A DNA stretch of 63,201 nt. It comes from Rhodococcus yunnanensis NBRC 103083 (GTDB taxonomy: Bacteria; Actinomycetota; Actinomycetes; Mycobacteriales; Mycobacteriaceae). Where the stretch lies: assembly GCF_001895005.1 (NCBI RefSeq), contig NZ_BCXH01000025.1:1-63201 (forward strand), read 5' to 3'. The notes beneath the pieces are model-generated. The model had not been told where the DNA came from and did no database searches. It saw only the letters and a program-made list of their open reading frames with translations. The first letter of the stretch is position 1. Each line of letters opens with the position of its first letter. The translations under genes were made by a program, and so were the position numbers. Below, one piece after another: positions 16,966 through 25,857 of this stretch.

Positions 16966-17715
16966 GTGCACGCAGTAGAAGTCACATCGAGAGCGGTCCC
17001 ATCACACGCTCTGGCACAGCAGGTTCCCTACTGGGTTGCAGTCCTGACGCCCGAGGAACGGCCCTTCGGAACCCGCCGCACCGATCCGTTCATCGACACA
17101 GTCGATTCCTCGGTGGTGACCACGACGCGTACACAGTGGGCCGGTACGGAGCGTCCATCCGCCACCACCCTGCTCGCTGTTCTCGCCGCGACTGCGGGCG
17201 CGTGGCAGACCGATCGCTGTCGCACCTGCACCTCCGGCGTCCTGGTGGACATTTCCAGCGAGAGTGACAGCGCGAGCGAGGGCAACTGGGGGTTCTATCC
17301 GGTCCGTTTGCCTTCCACCGGGCCCGCCGAGTTCCTCACCAGGGAAGTACGCCGCCGTGTCGAAGCCACTCCCGCCGGTGGCCGCGATTTCCGGACCGCG
17401 AAGTACACCCTGAACGCTCCCGCGCTGGCCCGCAGATCGGGCGCCCAGATCTCCTTCGACTACCGGCCCGAACACCCTGTTCTGGACCACCCTGTTCTGG
17501 AACACCCTGCTCTGGAACACCCGGAATCAGAACACGGCGTGCCCGACGAGAGCCGGCCCCTGAATCACAGTCTGTCCGTCACGTGCGAGGTAGTCGAGGT
17601 CGACGGAGTCATGATGGTCGACACCGAATTCCGCTGGAACTGTCGCATCTTCACCCGCTCCGACGTCGACGACTTCGAGCGCTTCTGGGAGAAGACCATC
17701 CCGACGTTCTGTTAG
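16966..17715 (+). CDS. Orphan C-terminal half of an NRPS-type condensation domain
   Basis: This 249-residue protein matches the second lobe of condensation domains: a LLAVLAATAGAWQ helix, GVLVDISSES, NWGFYPVRLP (the W-F-x-x-x-P-V motif) and the FLTREVRRRVEATPAGGRDF stretch before an F-D-Y strand. The first lobe with the catalytic HHxxxDG is absent, and nothing upstream encodes it. It may be a remnant, a partner subunit or a binding-only protein. A 15-bp repeat inserts HPVLD/HPVLE/HPALE/HPESE near residue 170. A possible iron box upstream hints at siderophore-linked control. A longer NRPS-like protein is encoded at 22035. Confidence 0.65.
   Translation: MHAVEVTSRAVPSHALAQQVPYWVAVLTPEERPFGTRRTDPFIDTVDSSVVTTTRTQWAGTERPSATTLLAVLAATAGAWQTDRCRTCTSGVLVDISSESDSASEGNWGFYPVRLPSTGPAEFLTREVRRRVEATPAGGRDFRTAKYTLNAPALARRSGAQISFDYRPEHPVLDHPVLEHPALEHPESEHGVPDESRPLNHSLSVTCEVVEVDGVMMVDTEFRWNCRIFTRSDVDDFERFWEKTIPTFC
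17473..17532 (+). repeat. 15-bp tandem repeat, four copies, in half-condensation gene
   Basis: Units of CACCCTGTTCTGGAA type encode four H-P-x-x-E/D pentapeptides inside the reading frame. Confidence 0.9.
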
Positions 17716-18482
17716 AGACTCTTCAGGTACCGCACGTCGTCGGCGATGCCTTCGGCGGGTGTCTCCAGGATCACCGGCGCTCCGGCAGCTTCGGCGACCG
17801 CCGTCAGAACAGACGCATCGATAGTTCCGTCCTCGAGATTGGCATGCCGGTCACGAGCCGAGTCGAACTCATCCCGTGAGTTGTTCAGATGCACCAGATC
17901 GATACGCCCGGTGATCGCCTTGATGCGGTCGACGACGCCGACCAGTTCCTCCCCTCCCGCCCACGCGTGACACGTATCGAGGCAGAATCCGGCACCGAAC
18001 TCACCGACCGCATCCCACAGCCGCGCGATATCGTCGAAATGTCGTGCCATCGCGAAATCGCCACCCGCGGTGTTCTCGATGAAGATCGGTACGCCGAAAC
18101 CGCCGTCGCCGTGCTGCCGTTCGAACAGCTTGCGCCAGTTCTCGAATCCCTTCGCGGTGTCCTCGCCGTCCCGAACATGACCGCCGTGCACCACCAGACC
18201 GATCGCACCGATCTCCGCGGCGGCCGCAGCCTGTTCGATCACCGCTTTGCGTGACGGTATTCGGATTCGGTTGTTGAGACTCGCGACGTTGAGCACGTAG
18301 GAACTGTGCACGACGACGTCGACATCGCTCTCGCGCAATTGCTCACCCTGTGGGTGCGGTGTCAGCTTGTTCCACTTCTGCGGGTCGGTGAGGAAAAGCT
18401 GAACCAGGTCGACGCCGAGGCTCTCTGCGGAGCCGAGCGGGTCGGTGCTGTCGCGAACGTGTGCTCCAATGCGCATACCCAC
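17712..18482 (-). CDS. nfo: Endonuclease IV (AP endonuclease)
   Basis: This 256-residue TIM-barrel enzyme cuts DNA 5' to abasic sites using three zinc ions. Expected zinc ligands are visible in VVHSSY, VVHGGHV, IFIENTAGG, CLDTCHAWA, HLNNSRD and the DRHANLEDG motif, and the end reads ILETP. Length is within the family norm. Start codons at 18482 and 18476 (MGMRIG) are both possible. It converges on, and overlaps by 4 bp, the half-condensation gene. It stands alone on this strand. Confidence 0.92.
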   Translation of the reverse strand: MGMRIGAHVRDSTDPLGSAESLGVDLVQLFLTDPQKWNKLTPHPQGEQLRESDVDVVVHSSYVLNVASLNNRIRIPSRKAVIEQAAAAAEIGAIGLVVHGGHVRDGEDTAKGFENWRKLFERQHGDGGFGVPIFIENTAGGDFAMARHFDDIARLWDAVGEFGAGFCLDTCHAWAGGEELVGVVDRIKAITGRIDLVHLNNSRDEFDSARDRHANLEDGTIDASVLTAVAEAAGAPVILETPAEGIADDVRYLKSL

Positions 18483-18584
18483 ATAGTAGGAGTTGTGTCA
18501 GCAGTTGCCCGGAACTACAGACTGCCCGGATATCAGGGTCTACCCCGATAGTGCGCGGGCGCGAACGCTGTAACACTGTCGTCC

Positions 18585-19316
18585 ATGACTGAAATCGCCG
18601 CCAGCGCGGTCGCGCTGTCCAAGACGTACGGCACAGGAGACACCCAGGTTCACGCGCTTCGCGACGTGAGCGTTCAATTCGCGCGCGGCGAGTTCACCGC
18701 CATCATGGGACCGTCCGGTTCGGGAAAGTCGACGCTCATGCACTGCCTTGCCGGACTGGACACCGCGTCCTCCGGGATCGTCACCATCGGCGACACCGAA
18801 CTGACCGATCTCAGCGACAAGCAGATGACCGGATTACGCAGAGACCGAATCGGTTTCGTGTTCCAGTCGTTCAATCTGGTCCCGACGTTGACGGCACTGG
18901 AGAACATCACCCTTCCCCTCGACATCGCCGGGCGTAAACCCGATCGGGAGTGGCTCGACACCGTGGTCACCAAGCTCGGCCTCACCGACCGACTCGATCA
19001 CCGCCCGAGCGAGTTGTCCGGTGGACAACAGCAACGCGTCGCGTGCGCACGTGCACTCGCGGGCCGCCCCGACATCGTCTTCGGTGACGAACCGACCGGC
19101 AACCTCGATTCACGGTCGTCCGGCGAGGTACTCGGCATTCTCCGCGCAGCCGCCGACGAGTTCGATCAGACCGTCGTCATCGTGACGCACGATCCACGCG
19201 CGGCCAGCTACGCCGATCGTGTCGTGTTTCTCGCCGACGGAGAAGTGATCGATCACCTCGCCAACCCCACGGCCGACGCGGTGCTCGACCGCATGAAGCA
19301 ACTCGAGACGGTCTGA
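18585..19316 (+). CDS. ABC transporter ATP-binding protein (MacB/LolD-like)
   Basis: This 243-residue nucleotide-binding subunit has Walker A GPSGSGKST (near residue 43), the Q-loop in FVFQSFNLVPTLTALEN, signature LSGGQQQR, Walker B IVFGDEPTGNLDS and the H-loop in VIVTHD. The NLVPTLTALEN sequence and the length point to the MacB/LolD type, which energises mechanotransmission rather than substrate import. The permease gene starts 1 bp after its stop codon. Confidence 0.93.
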   Translation: MTEIAASAVALSKTYGTGDTQVHALRDVSVQFARGEFTAIMGPSGSGKSTLMHCLAGLDTASSGIVTIGDTELTDLSDKQMTGLRRDRIGFVFQSFNLVPTLTALENITLPLDIAGRKPDREWLDTVVTKLGLTDRLDHRPSELSGGQQQRVACARALAGRPDIVFGDEPTGNLDSRSSGEVLGILRAAADEFDQTVVIVTHDPRAASYADRVVFLADGEVIDHLANPTADAVLDRMKQLETV

Positions 19317-19317
19317 C

Positions 19318-21870
19318 ATGGCACGCACGCCGGGGGCTTCGAATCCGATGCGCAAAGTTTCACTGAGAAACCTTGCCGCACACAAGGTTCGACTCGCACT
19401 CACAGTACTGTCCGTGGTTCTCGGAACGGCGTTCGTCGCAGGCTCGTTCGTGTTCACCGACACCCTGCAACGCACGTTCTCCTCCATCTTCTCCGACACC
19501 GCACAGGGTGCGGACGTCCGCGTCAGCGCCGAGGAAGCCGGATCGAGCGGCGTGCCGACGTCGGATGCGGCGATCATCTCGGCCCTGCCGAACGTGCGCG
19601 CAGTCGTCCCGTACGTCGGCGGCCAGGTCGTTCTCCTCGACACATCCGGGTCTGCGGTGCAGACCGGCGGTGCACCCACGATCGGCGAGGCATTCGTGCC
19701 CGCCGACCGCAGGCTCGGCGACGACACCGTCTTCGTCGCCGGAACGGCGCCGACCGCGCCCGGTGAGGTCGTGATCAACGAAGGCGGCGCCAGACGCTCC
19801 GACCTCGCGGTCGGCGACACGACCCAGGTGCTCGTGCCGTCCAAGGGCACCGTCGAGGTGACGGTGACCGGGATCTACGACACCGCCGTCGAGTCCGGCG
19901 GATACATAGGCCTGCAGTTCTACGAACCGCAGGCCGCGGAGCTGTTTTCCGACGGCAGCCACGTGCAGTACTACGACGTTGCCGGGAAAGACACTGCAGC
20001 GCAAGCTCTCACGCAGGCAGATCTACGCGACGAGATCGCCGCGGCCCTGCCGGACGCAAAGGTACAGACCGCCGACGACGTCCGCGAAGAAGCACAGGCC
20101 GAAATCGATTCCGCGCTGTCGTTCGTGAACTACTTCCTGCTGGCGTTCGGTGGAATCGCCCTGCTCGTCGGGACTTTCATCATCTACAACACGTTCTCGA
20201 TGATCGTCGCACAGCGGGTACGCGAGTTGGCCCTGCTCCGAGCGATCGGGGCGAGCCGCGGCCAGGTCAGTCGCTCGGTCGTCCTGGAGGCATTCATCGT
20301 CGGAATCGTCGGCAGTGCACTGGGATTCGCTGGCGGTGTCGGTCTCGCCTACGGACTGCGAGCGCTACTCAACGCTTTCGACCTCGGACTTCCCTCCGGC
20401 GCTCTGGCTCTCGAACCGCGCACCGTCGTCGTCGCCTTCGTCGTCGGAATCGTCGTCACCGTACTCAGCGCATACGCGCCTGCACGGAGGGCCGCGAAGA
20501 TTCCGCCGGTCGCCGCGATGCGCGAGGAGTTCGCTTCCGCCGGAGACAGTCTGCGAGTGCGCACCATCATCGGTTCCGTCCTCGGCGTTCTCGGAGCACT
20601 CGCCATCGTCGTCGGCGCGCAGTCCACCGGAGGCGGTGCGGCGGGGACCGTCGGAGTCGGTGCGGTTGCAGTCATCATCGCCGTCGCGCTCGCCGCGCCG
20701 TCGCTGTCCAGGCCGATCGTCGGGGCGCTCGGCGCGGTCCTGACGCGACCGTTCGGCGCCATCGGGCGGCTCGCGCGCACCAACTCGGTACGCAATCCGC
20801 GACGGACCGCTGCCACCGCCTTCGCGTTGATGCTCGGGCTCATGCTCGTGTCCGTCATCGGGGTTCTCGGTGCGACGGCGAAGGCAAGCGTCGACGCCCT
20901 CGTCGACAACGGGATCGAGGCCGACTACATCCTCAGCGGTCCACCCGCCATCGGGGTGCCTGCCGGGGCAGGCGAGGCGGCGCGCTCGGTGAACGGAGTC
21001 GGGACGGTGGCAATTCTGCATCCGGTGTCGGTGAACATCGGCGGTGAACCTGCGTACGGCGTTGCACTGGACGGCAGCCCGGAGGGGTTGTTCGATCAGG
21101 ACGTCGTCGCAGGCGATACCGAGTCCACACCCGGCAGCATCGCAGTCTCGGAATCCGCGTCCGCGGAGAAGGGCTGGACACTCGGCTCGACCGTCGAGCT
21201 GGACTCACTGGACGGTAACCGGGTACCGGTGACCGTGACGACCGTCTACGCCGACAATGCACTCGTCGGCGACTGGCTGGTGCCGGAGGACGTCTACCAG
21301 GCCGTCACGCCCAGTATCGTGCGCTCGGACATCGCAGTGCTCGTCGGCGCCGAGCCGGGTACGAACCTGGACCGACTTCGCTCCGACCTCGAGACGGCCA
21401 CGAAACCGTTCGTCGTCGTGCAGGTTCAAGACCGCGAGGAGTTCAAGGGCAGCCAGAGTCAGCAGATCGACACGCTTCTCGCCGTTCTGTACGGACTGCT
21501 CGCGCTCGCAGTGGTCATCGCGATCCTCGGTATCGTCAACACGTTGGCACTGTCGGTGGTGGAACGACGTCGTGAGATCGGCATGCTGCGAGCCGTCGGA
21601 ATGCAACGCCCACAGGTGCGGCGAACGATCTATCTCGAATCGCTGCTCATCGCATTGTTCGGCGCCATCGTCGGACTGATCCTCGGGGTCGTGTTCGGGT
21701 GGGGATTCGTACGAACCCTGCGCGACGAAGGCCTGGACATCCTGACGATCCCGTGGGGACAGATGGTCTCGATGTTGATCGGCTCGGCACTGGTCGGCAT
21801 CGGGGCCGCACTTCTTCCGGCGATCCGAGCAGCGCGTACACGCCCGTTGGAGGCGATCACGGAAGCCTGA
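19318..21870 (+). CDS. ABC transporter permease, FtsX/MacB type with two FtsX domains
   Basis: This 850-residue permease carries a transmembrane helix near residue 25, a large extracytoplasmic region, and two FtsX-type blocks (about residues 265-390 and 715-840), each with a LALLRAIG or IGMLRAVGM coupling motif. This duplicated layout is common in actinobacterial exporters of lipids, peptides or antibiotics. With the ATPase it should form a complete two-gene exporter. The substrate is unknown. A strong intrinsic terminator follows directly. Confidence 0.92.
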   Translation: MARTPGASNPMRKVSLRNLAAHKVRLALTVLSVVLGTAFVAGSFVFTDTLQRTFSSIFSDTAQGADVRVSAEEAGSSGVPTSDAAIISALPNVRAVVPYVGGQVVLLDTSGSAVQTGGAPTIGEAFVPADRRLGDDTVFVAGTAPTAPGEVVINEGGARRSDLAVGDTTQVLVPSKGTVEVTVTGIYDTAVESGGYIGLQFYEPQAAELFSDGSHVQYYDVAGKDTAAQALTQADLRDEIAAALPDAKVQTADDVREEAQAEIDSALSFVNYFLLAFGGIALLVGTFIIYNTFSMIVAQRVRELALLRAIGASRGQVSRSVVLEAFIVGIVGSALGFAGGVGLAYGLRALLNAFDLGLPSGALALEPRTVVVAFVVGIVVTVLSAYAPARRAAKIPPVAAMREEFASAGDSLRVRTIIGSVLGVLGALAIVVGAQSTGGGAAGTVGVGAVAVIIAVALAAPSLSRPIVGALGAVLTRPFGAIGRLARTNSVRNPRRTAATAFALMLGLMLVSVIGVLGATAKASVDALVDNGIEADYILSGPPAIGVPAGAGEAARSVNGVGTVAILHPVSVNIGGEPAYGVALDGSPEGLFDQDVVAGDTESTPGSIAVSESASAEKGWTLGSTVELDSLDGNRVPVTVTTVYADNALVGDWLVPEDVYQAVTPSIVRSDIAVLVGAEPGTNLDRLRSDLETATKPFVVVQVQDREEFKGSQSQQIDTLLAVLYGLLALAVVIAILGIVNTLALSVVERRREIGMLRAVGMQRPQVRRTIYLESLLIALFGAIVGLILGVVFGWGFVRTLRDEGLDILTIPWGQMVSMLIGSALVGIGAALLPAIRAARTRPLEAITEA

Positions 21871-21878
21871 TCACGCTG

Positions 21879-21917
21879 ATGCCCGGCCAGGAACGTCCTG
21901 GCCGGGCATACCTTTTT
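21879..21917 (+). terminator. Intrinsic terminator after ABC exporter operon
   Basis: A perfect 14-bp stem (21879-21892 with 21896-21909, ATGCCCGGCCAGGA) closes a 3-nt loop and is followed by ACCTTTTTG. This is the clearest rho-independent terminator in the window. Confidence 0.92.
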
Positions 21918-22034
21918 GTCCGGTAACAGTTGCGCGCAAAAGGACCTCAGGGTTACCTTGGACGTGCAAAACATACTGTGCGACGGTTTTCACGCGAGAA
22001 TCCCAGCACGCTGTACAGGACGCGAGGGGGCGCC

Positions 22035-23843
22035 ATGTCGGTTCACGATGTTGCGACGCGCTCGCATCCAGCACTTGCACCGTTGTGCAAACCCGACCTC
22101 AGAGACACCGTGCTCGGGCGACTGTGCGAGGTCGCCCACGCAGTTCCCACCGCGACGGCACTGACCGCCGACGACCAGTCCGTCACCTACGACCAGCTAC
22201 TTCACCGCATCTACGCACTCGCCCGCAGAATCACCGCCGTGGCTCCCGGTACCGGACGGCCGATCGCAGTGGACGGCTCGAGCACCGTCGACGCGGTGAC
22301 CCTGATGCTGGCGGTCATCGCGTCGGGCCGAGCACTCGTCCCGTTGGATCCCGCTCTGCCGGAGACACGCCGCGCGAGCATCGTCGAGCACGCCCAAGCA
22401 TGGCGTCTCGATGCAGGCGCCATCGAAACCGCCGAGTACTCGTCGGTTCCCCTGCCTGCCGTGACGGGTGAGCACATCGCGGTGATCGCGTTCACCTCCG
22501 GATCGACCGGAAGGCCGAAGGGAGTGATGCTCAGCAACCGGATGTGCCTCACCAAGGCGTACGAGGTGAGCTCGACGCTCGGGCTGTCCACACGGCACCG
22601 CGTCGGAAACGCTCTGCCGGTCAGCTTCGGCGCGGGTCTCGACACCGTGCTCGCTGGGATTCTCAGCGGCGCAGAGGTGCACTGCAGGGACCCTCGCTCG
22701 GCGCGCGGCGAGTCGCTGACCCAGTGGATCACCCGCTACGAATTGACGACGCTGCACGGCTCGCCATTGTTGGTTCGTGCGATGTGCGGCGCCGCGCCCC
22801 CGGGAGTCGTACATGCGGTTCCCGACAACCGAATTCCGTCCCTGCAGTACGTCGTCACGTACGGCGAAGCCCTGTACGGCCGGGACGTCACCTCGTTTCG
22901 CTCCGGAACCGGATGCGGCGCTACGTTCGTCAACTGGTACGCGACCACCGAGACCGGGGCCGTCGCCCGGCACAAGTACGGCGCGGAGGACGCGGTGCCC
23001 ACAGGATTGCTCGCAGCAGGAACGTGCCCGGCAGGTAAATTAGTCGACATCATCCGTGCGGACGGCACTCTCGCCCGCCCCGGCGACATCGGCCAGATTC
23101 GGGTCACCGCCGACTGCTTCGCCGACGGGTACCTCGATCTCCCGGGCCGAACCGACGAGCGATTCACGACGGATTCGGGCCGACACCGCTTCTTGACCGG
23201 CGACCTCGGCCGCATCGACGATCACGGACTTCTCCAGCTCGTCGGCCGAGTGGACGATCGAATCCGCGAGTACGCCGGAAGCACCGAGCAGAGCGAGGAG
23301 TCGAGAACCCCTGTCTTCGTCGCCGCGGACGGTGGGTTTTCCGGTGGTGGGTTTTCCGAGGCCGGGCTCGCGGCGCTGGCGAACCTCCTCACCGACCATC
23401 CCGTGTACGTCCTCCAGACCAGTGGAACTGCGCGGATGTGCGTACGGGAACTTCGACGCCGCCGACCACACGGCCCGTACGTCGTGGCAGGCCACGCGCA
23501 CGGCGCATCGATCGCACTCGAGATGGCGCACATCCTCCGTGCGGAAGGTGATGTCGTCGAACGGGTGATCCTGCTGGACCCGCCGGTGCATCGCCGGCTC
23601 CTGGACCGAGTGCCCGGTCTCGCGCGCGTGCGCTCGCTTGTGACGCTGCAATCCTTTACGACGCTGCATCCTCTGCTGGCACGGCATCCTCTGCTGACAC
23701 GACACCGCCCGACAGCGTGGGACGGCCCGGTCACTGTCCTCGTCACCGACGGCAACACACCGAACACCGATTCCTGGGCAGCCATCACCACCGGTGAGCT
23801 CGACGTCACACAGGTGGCCGCCAGAAGGGATCGAGTGCTGTGA
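22035..23843 (+). CDS. NRPS-like adenylation domain fused to a degenerate thioesterase, no carrier domain
   Basis: This 602-residue protein has an AMP-binding domain at about residues 20-412: FTSGSTGRPKG (A3), NWYATTET (A5), FLTGDLGRIDDHG (A7) and GRVDDRI (A8). The frame then passes straight into an alpha/beta thioesterase-like region (about 425-600). The small A subdomain with the A10 lysine and any phosphopantetheine carrier are missing. In the thioesterase the nucleophile elbow reads GHAHG (486-490), with Ala at the usual Ser position, so hydrolysis seems unlikely. The ATG at 22035 follows GAGGGGG; earlier TTG starts are less likely. The hydrolase at 23840 is coupled by GTGA. Its role is unknown. 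Confidence 0.82.
   Translation: MSVHDVATRSHPALAPLCKPDLRDTVLGRLCEVAHAVPTATALTADDQSVTYDQLLHRIYALARRITAVAPGTGRPIAVDGSSTVDAVTLMLAVIASGRALVPLDPALPETRRASIVEHAQAWRLDAGAIETAEYSSVPLPAVTGEHIAVIAFTSGSTGRPKGVMLSNRMCLTKAYEVSSTLGLSTRHRVGNALPVSFGAGLDTVLAGILSGAEVHCRDPRSARGESLTQWITRYELTTLHGSPLLVRAMCGAAPPGVVHAVPDNRIPSLQYVVTYGEALYGRDVTSFRSGTGCGATFVNWYATTETGAVARHKYGAEDAVPTGLLAAGTCPAGKLVDIIRADGTLARPGDIGQIRVTADCFADGYLDLPGRTDERFTTDSGRHRFLTGDLGRIDDHGLLQLVGRVDDRIREYAGSTEQSEESRTPVFVAADGGFSGGGFSEAGLAALANLLTDHPVYVLQTSGTARMCVRELRRRRPHGPYVVAGHAHGASIALEMAHILRAEGDVVERVILLDPPVHRRLLDRVPGLARVRSLVTLQSFTTLHPLLARHPLLTRHRPTAWDGPVTVLVTDGNTPNTDSWAAITTGELDVTQVAARRDRVL
23331..23360 (+). repeat. 15-bp repeat at the A/TE junction
   Basis: GGTGGGTTTTCCGGT and GGTGGGTTTTCCGAG lie head to tail at the start of the thioesterase-like region and encode G-G-F-S-G/E twice. 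A second 15-bp duplication around 23665-23695 encodes HPLLARHPLLTRH. Confidence 0.85.
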
Positions 23844-24883
23844 CGATCACCCGGGACCGCTCCCTGTCACTGACGGCAGCCATCGCAGCACACCGCGGTC
23901 TCGTGTCCACGGACTGTCCAGCACCGGCCGACACGCGTACGTTGGGCGAGGACGCTGTCGACGGGCAGCAGGGAGGCTCTCGATCCATGGATGAACACAC
24001 GTATCAACTCAACTCTGTCGAATTGCACAAGGACGTGCTGCGATACGTCGACGCAGGCGACGGGCCACCGGTGGTCCTCGTGCACGGATTGCTGGGGTCA
24101 CACGAGTCGTGGTCCGGTCAGATCGAGCGCCTGTCGGAGAAGTACCGCGTCATCGCTCCCGACCTGTTCGGCCACGGCGCCTCCGACAAACCCTCCGGCG
24201 ACTACTCACTGTCTTCACACGCAGCGACGATCCGCGACCTGCTCGATCACCTGGGCATCGAGTCGGCGCCGATGGTGGGCCACTCGCTCGGCGGTGGCAT
24301 CGTCATGCAGGCCACCTATCTCTTCCCCGAACGCGTCGATCGCCTCGCTCTGGTCAGCAGCGGAGGACTCGGCACCGAGGTCAGCCTGCTACTGAAGGCA
24401 GCCACCCTCCCCGGAAGTGAGCTGGTGCTGCCGGTGCTCGCATCGGACTGGGTGCGCAGGAACACCGAGAGCTTCGTCGGGCAGCTGAACCGGTGGGGGA
24501 TTCGCGTACGCCCCGGCGCCAGCATGTCGGAAACGTGGCGGTCGTTCAAGACTGTGGCGGACAAGGGTTCACGCGAGGCGTTTCTCGCATCGACGCGAGC
24601 CGTCGTCGGCCCGCGCGGCCAGACCGTCAGCGCCAAACAACATTTCGAGAAGTTCGACTCCATCCCGTCGCTCCTGATATGGGGCGGGAAGGACCGCATG
24701 ATCCCGGCGTCGCACGCGGACAGCATCCGACGCGAGATCCCCAACTCGCGCGTCGAGATATTCAGCAGTGCAGGCCATTTCCCGCAGCTCGACGAACCCG
24801 ACCTCTTCTTCCGCATACTCGACGAGTTTCTTGCCGCCAACTCGACCGTGGCGCCCCCTGCTCGGGCAGTTGCATCGGACTGA
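23840..24883 (+). CDS. Alpha/beta hydrolase
   Basis: This is a 347-residue alpha/beta-hydrolase-fold enzyme. The oxyanion strand VVLVHGLLGSHESW, nucleophile elbow GHSLGG, acid in WGGKDRMIP and histidine in AGHFPQLDEP complete a Ser-Asp-His triad. The first 55 residues are extra and less conserved; the fold begins near LHKDVLRYVDAG, so initiation at the internal ATG at 23987 (MDEHTYQLN) cannot be excluded. GTG at 23840 overlaps the upstream stop codon and suggests coupling. It could supply the esterase activity missing from the fused thioesterase. Confidence 0.87.
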   Translation: MTITRDRSLSLTAAIAAHRGLVSTDCPAPADTRTLGEDAVDGQQGGSRSMDEHTYQLNSVELHKDVLRYVDAGDGPPVVLVHGLLGSHESWSGQIERLSEKYRVIAPDLFGHGASDKPSGDYSLSSHAATIRDLLDHLGIESAPMVGHSLGGGIVMQATYLFPERVDRLALVSSGGLGTEVSLLLKAATLPGSELVLPVLASDWVRRNTESFVGQLNRWGIRVRPGASMSETWRSFKTVADKGSREAFLASTRAVVGPRGQTVSAKQHFEKFDSIPSLLIWGGKDRMIPASHADSIRREIPNSRVEIFSSAGHFPQLDEPDLFFRILDEFLAANSTVAPPARAVASD

Positions 24884-24885
24884 GT

Positions 24886-25518
24886 GTGGCTCTCACCCCG
24901 ATGTTTCCACTCGGCAGCGTGCTGCTGCCGGGTGAGCGGCTACCCCTGCACATCTTCGAGCCTCGGTACCAGCTCATGCTGAAAGACTGCATGGAGAAGG
25001 AAGATCCGAGCTTCGGCGTCGTATTGATCGCGCGCGGAAAGGAATCCGGCGGCGGCGACGTCCGTCACGACGTCGCTACACTCGCACACATCGTCGCGCA
25101 CACCGACATCGGCGACGGACGACACCTCGTGGAATGCGTCGGCGGCGAACGAATCAGAGTCGACGCCTGGCTGGAGGACGACCCGTACCCCCGAGCCGAC
25201 GCCCGCATCTGGCCCGACGACGAGAGCGCATCGATCGACGAGCCCCAGTTCGGCACTCTCGAGAAGAAGATCCGCGAACTGTACCGACTGATCGGCGAAC
25301 TCGCCGTTGCCGAGGGCTCGACTCCGCCGCCCGAACCCGCCTTCTCCGCACTGCCCGCCGCCGCAGGTGAGCGCCTGTTCACCCTGGCCACTCAGATCCC
25401 GATGGGACAATCCGACCGCCAGGAAGTCCTCGAAGCGAGCGGACCCTCGCAGAGACTGGGCGCCATCGCCGACGCACTCGACGGCGTCACCGACATCGTG
25501 CGCTTCCGGCTGCAGTAG
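24886..25518 (+). CDS. LON peptidase N-terminal (substrate-binding) domain protein
   Basis: This 210-residue protein consists of the LON substrate-binding domain without ATPase or protease parts. The opening MFPLGSVLLPGERLPLHIFEPRYQLML is diagnostic, followed by FGVVLIARG and VGGERIRV. Such stand-alone LON-N proteins are widespread in actinobacteria and of unknown function, perhaps as adaptors for protein turnover. GTG at 24886 starts 2 bp after the hydrolase stop. A run of 16/17-bp repeats begins right at its stop codon. Its position next to a clpP pair may or may not be meaningful. Confidence 0.88.
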   Translation: MALTPMFPLGSVLLPGERLPLHIFEPRYQLMLKDCMEKEDPSFGVVLIARGKESGGGDVRHDVATLAHIVAHTDIGDGRHLVECVGGERIRVDAWLEDDPYPRADARIWPDDESASIDEPQFGTLEKKIRELYRLIGELAVAEGSTPPPEPAFSALPAAAGERLFTLATQIPMGQSDRQEVLEASGPSQRLGAIADALDGVTDIVRFRLQ

Positions 25519-25587
25519 TTCGACACAGCAGTAGTTCGACACAGCAGTAGTCCCAGCAACGCAGAAGTCCCAGCAACGCAGAAGTCC
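25512..25587 (+). repeat. Compound 16/17-bp tandem repeat after LON-domain gene
   Basis: Two units of GCAGTAGTTCGACACA are followed by two and a half units of GCAGAAGTCCCAGCAAC. The array begins in the stop codon region and is otherwise non-coding. Confidence 0.88.
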
Positions 25588-25616
25588 CGGAGACCTCGAG
25601 GGTTTCCGGGACTTCT
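25580..25616. terminator. 12-bp hairpin between LON gene and tRNA
   Basis: AGAAGTCCCGGA (25580-25591) pairs with TCCGGGACTTCT (25605-25616) over a 13-nt loop. It lies between the convergent LON gene and tRNA-fMet gene and may terminate both. Confidence 0.65.
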
Positions 25617-25628
25617 TACACTTCGTAG

Positions 25629-25702
25629 TAGCGGGGACAGGATTTGAACCTGCGACCTCTGGGTTATGAGCCCAGCGAGCTACCGAGCTGCTCCACCCCG
25701 CG
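25629..25702 (-). tRNA. Initiator tRNA-fMet (anticodon CAU)
   Basis: On the minus strand the 74-nt sequence folds as a cloverleaf starting CGCGGGG. It has a GAGC/GCTC D stem, the anticodon loop CTCATAA with CAU, and TTCAAAT in the T loop. The three consecutive G:C pairs (GGG/CCC) closing the anticodon stem, and the unpaired first acceptor position (C1 opposite T72), mark it as the initiator rather than elongator Met. No CCA is encoded; the next bases are CTACG. Confidence 0.95.
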
Positions 25703-25777
25703 TCGGGTGTTCCTCAACGGTACATGCATCCGGCTCCGAGTCCCAATCGCCTGGTCAGCCGGTTCCGCCCAGGGCGA

Positions 25778-25796
25778 TCTCTGCCCTCGGCAGAGA
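25778..25796. promoter_or_regulatory. PopR-type operator upstream of clpP pair
   Basis: TCTCTGCC-CTC-GGCAGAGA is a perfect dyad with a 3-nt spacer. Its core TCTGCC-N3-GGCAGA is identical to the palindrome reported for PopR at the Streptomyces clpP3 clpP4 promoter. It lies 61 bp upstream of the first clpP start. Confidence 0.85.
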
Positions 25797-25857
25797 ATCC
25801 TTCCTTCGCTGGACGTCGCGGCTCAGTGTGGGTGAGAACCGAACGAAGGGAACCCAC

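Noticed and set aside
21930..21975. Possible iron box upstream of the adenylation-thioesterase gene
   Set aside because: The GGTTACC-like sequence matches the consensus too poorly to call.
21930..22034. Upstream TTG start for the adenylation-thioesterase gene
   Set aside because: The added residues are basic and lack any family match, while the ATG at 22035 has a strong GAGGGGG ribosome site.
23665..23700. CRISPR-like or insertion-sequence signals among the many direct repeats
   Set aside because: The repeats are short, adjacent and without spacers, terminal inverted repeats or transposase genes.
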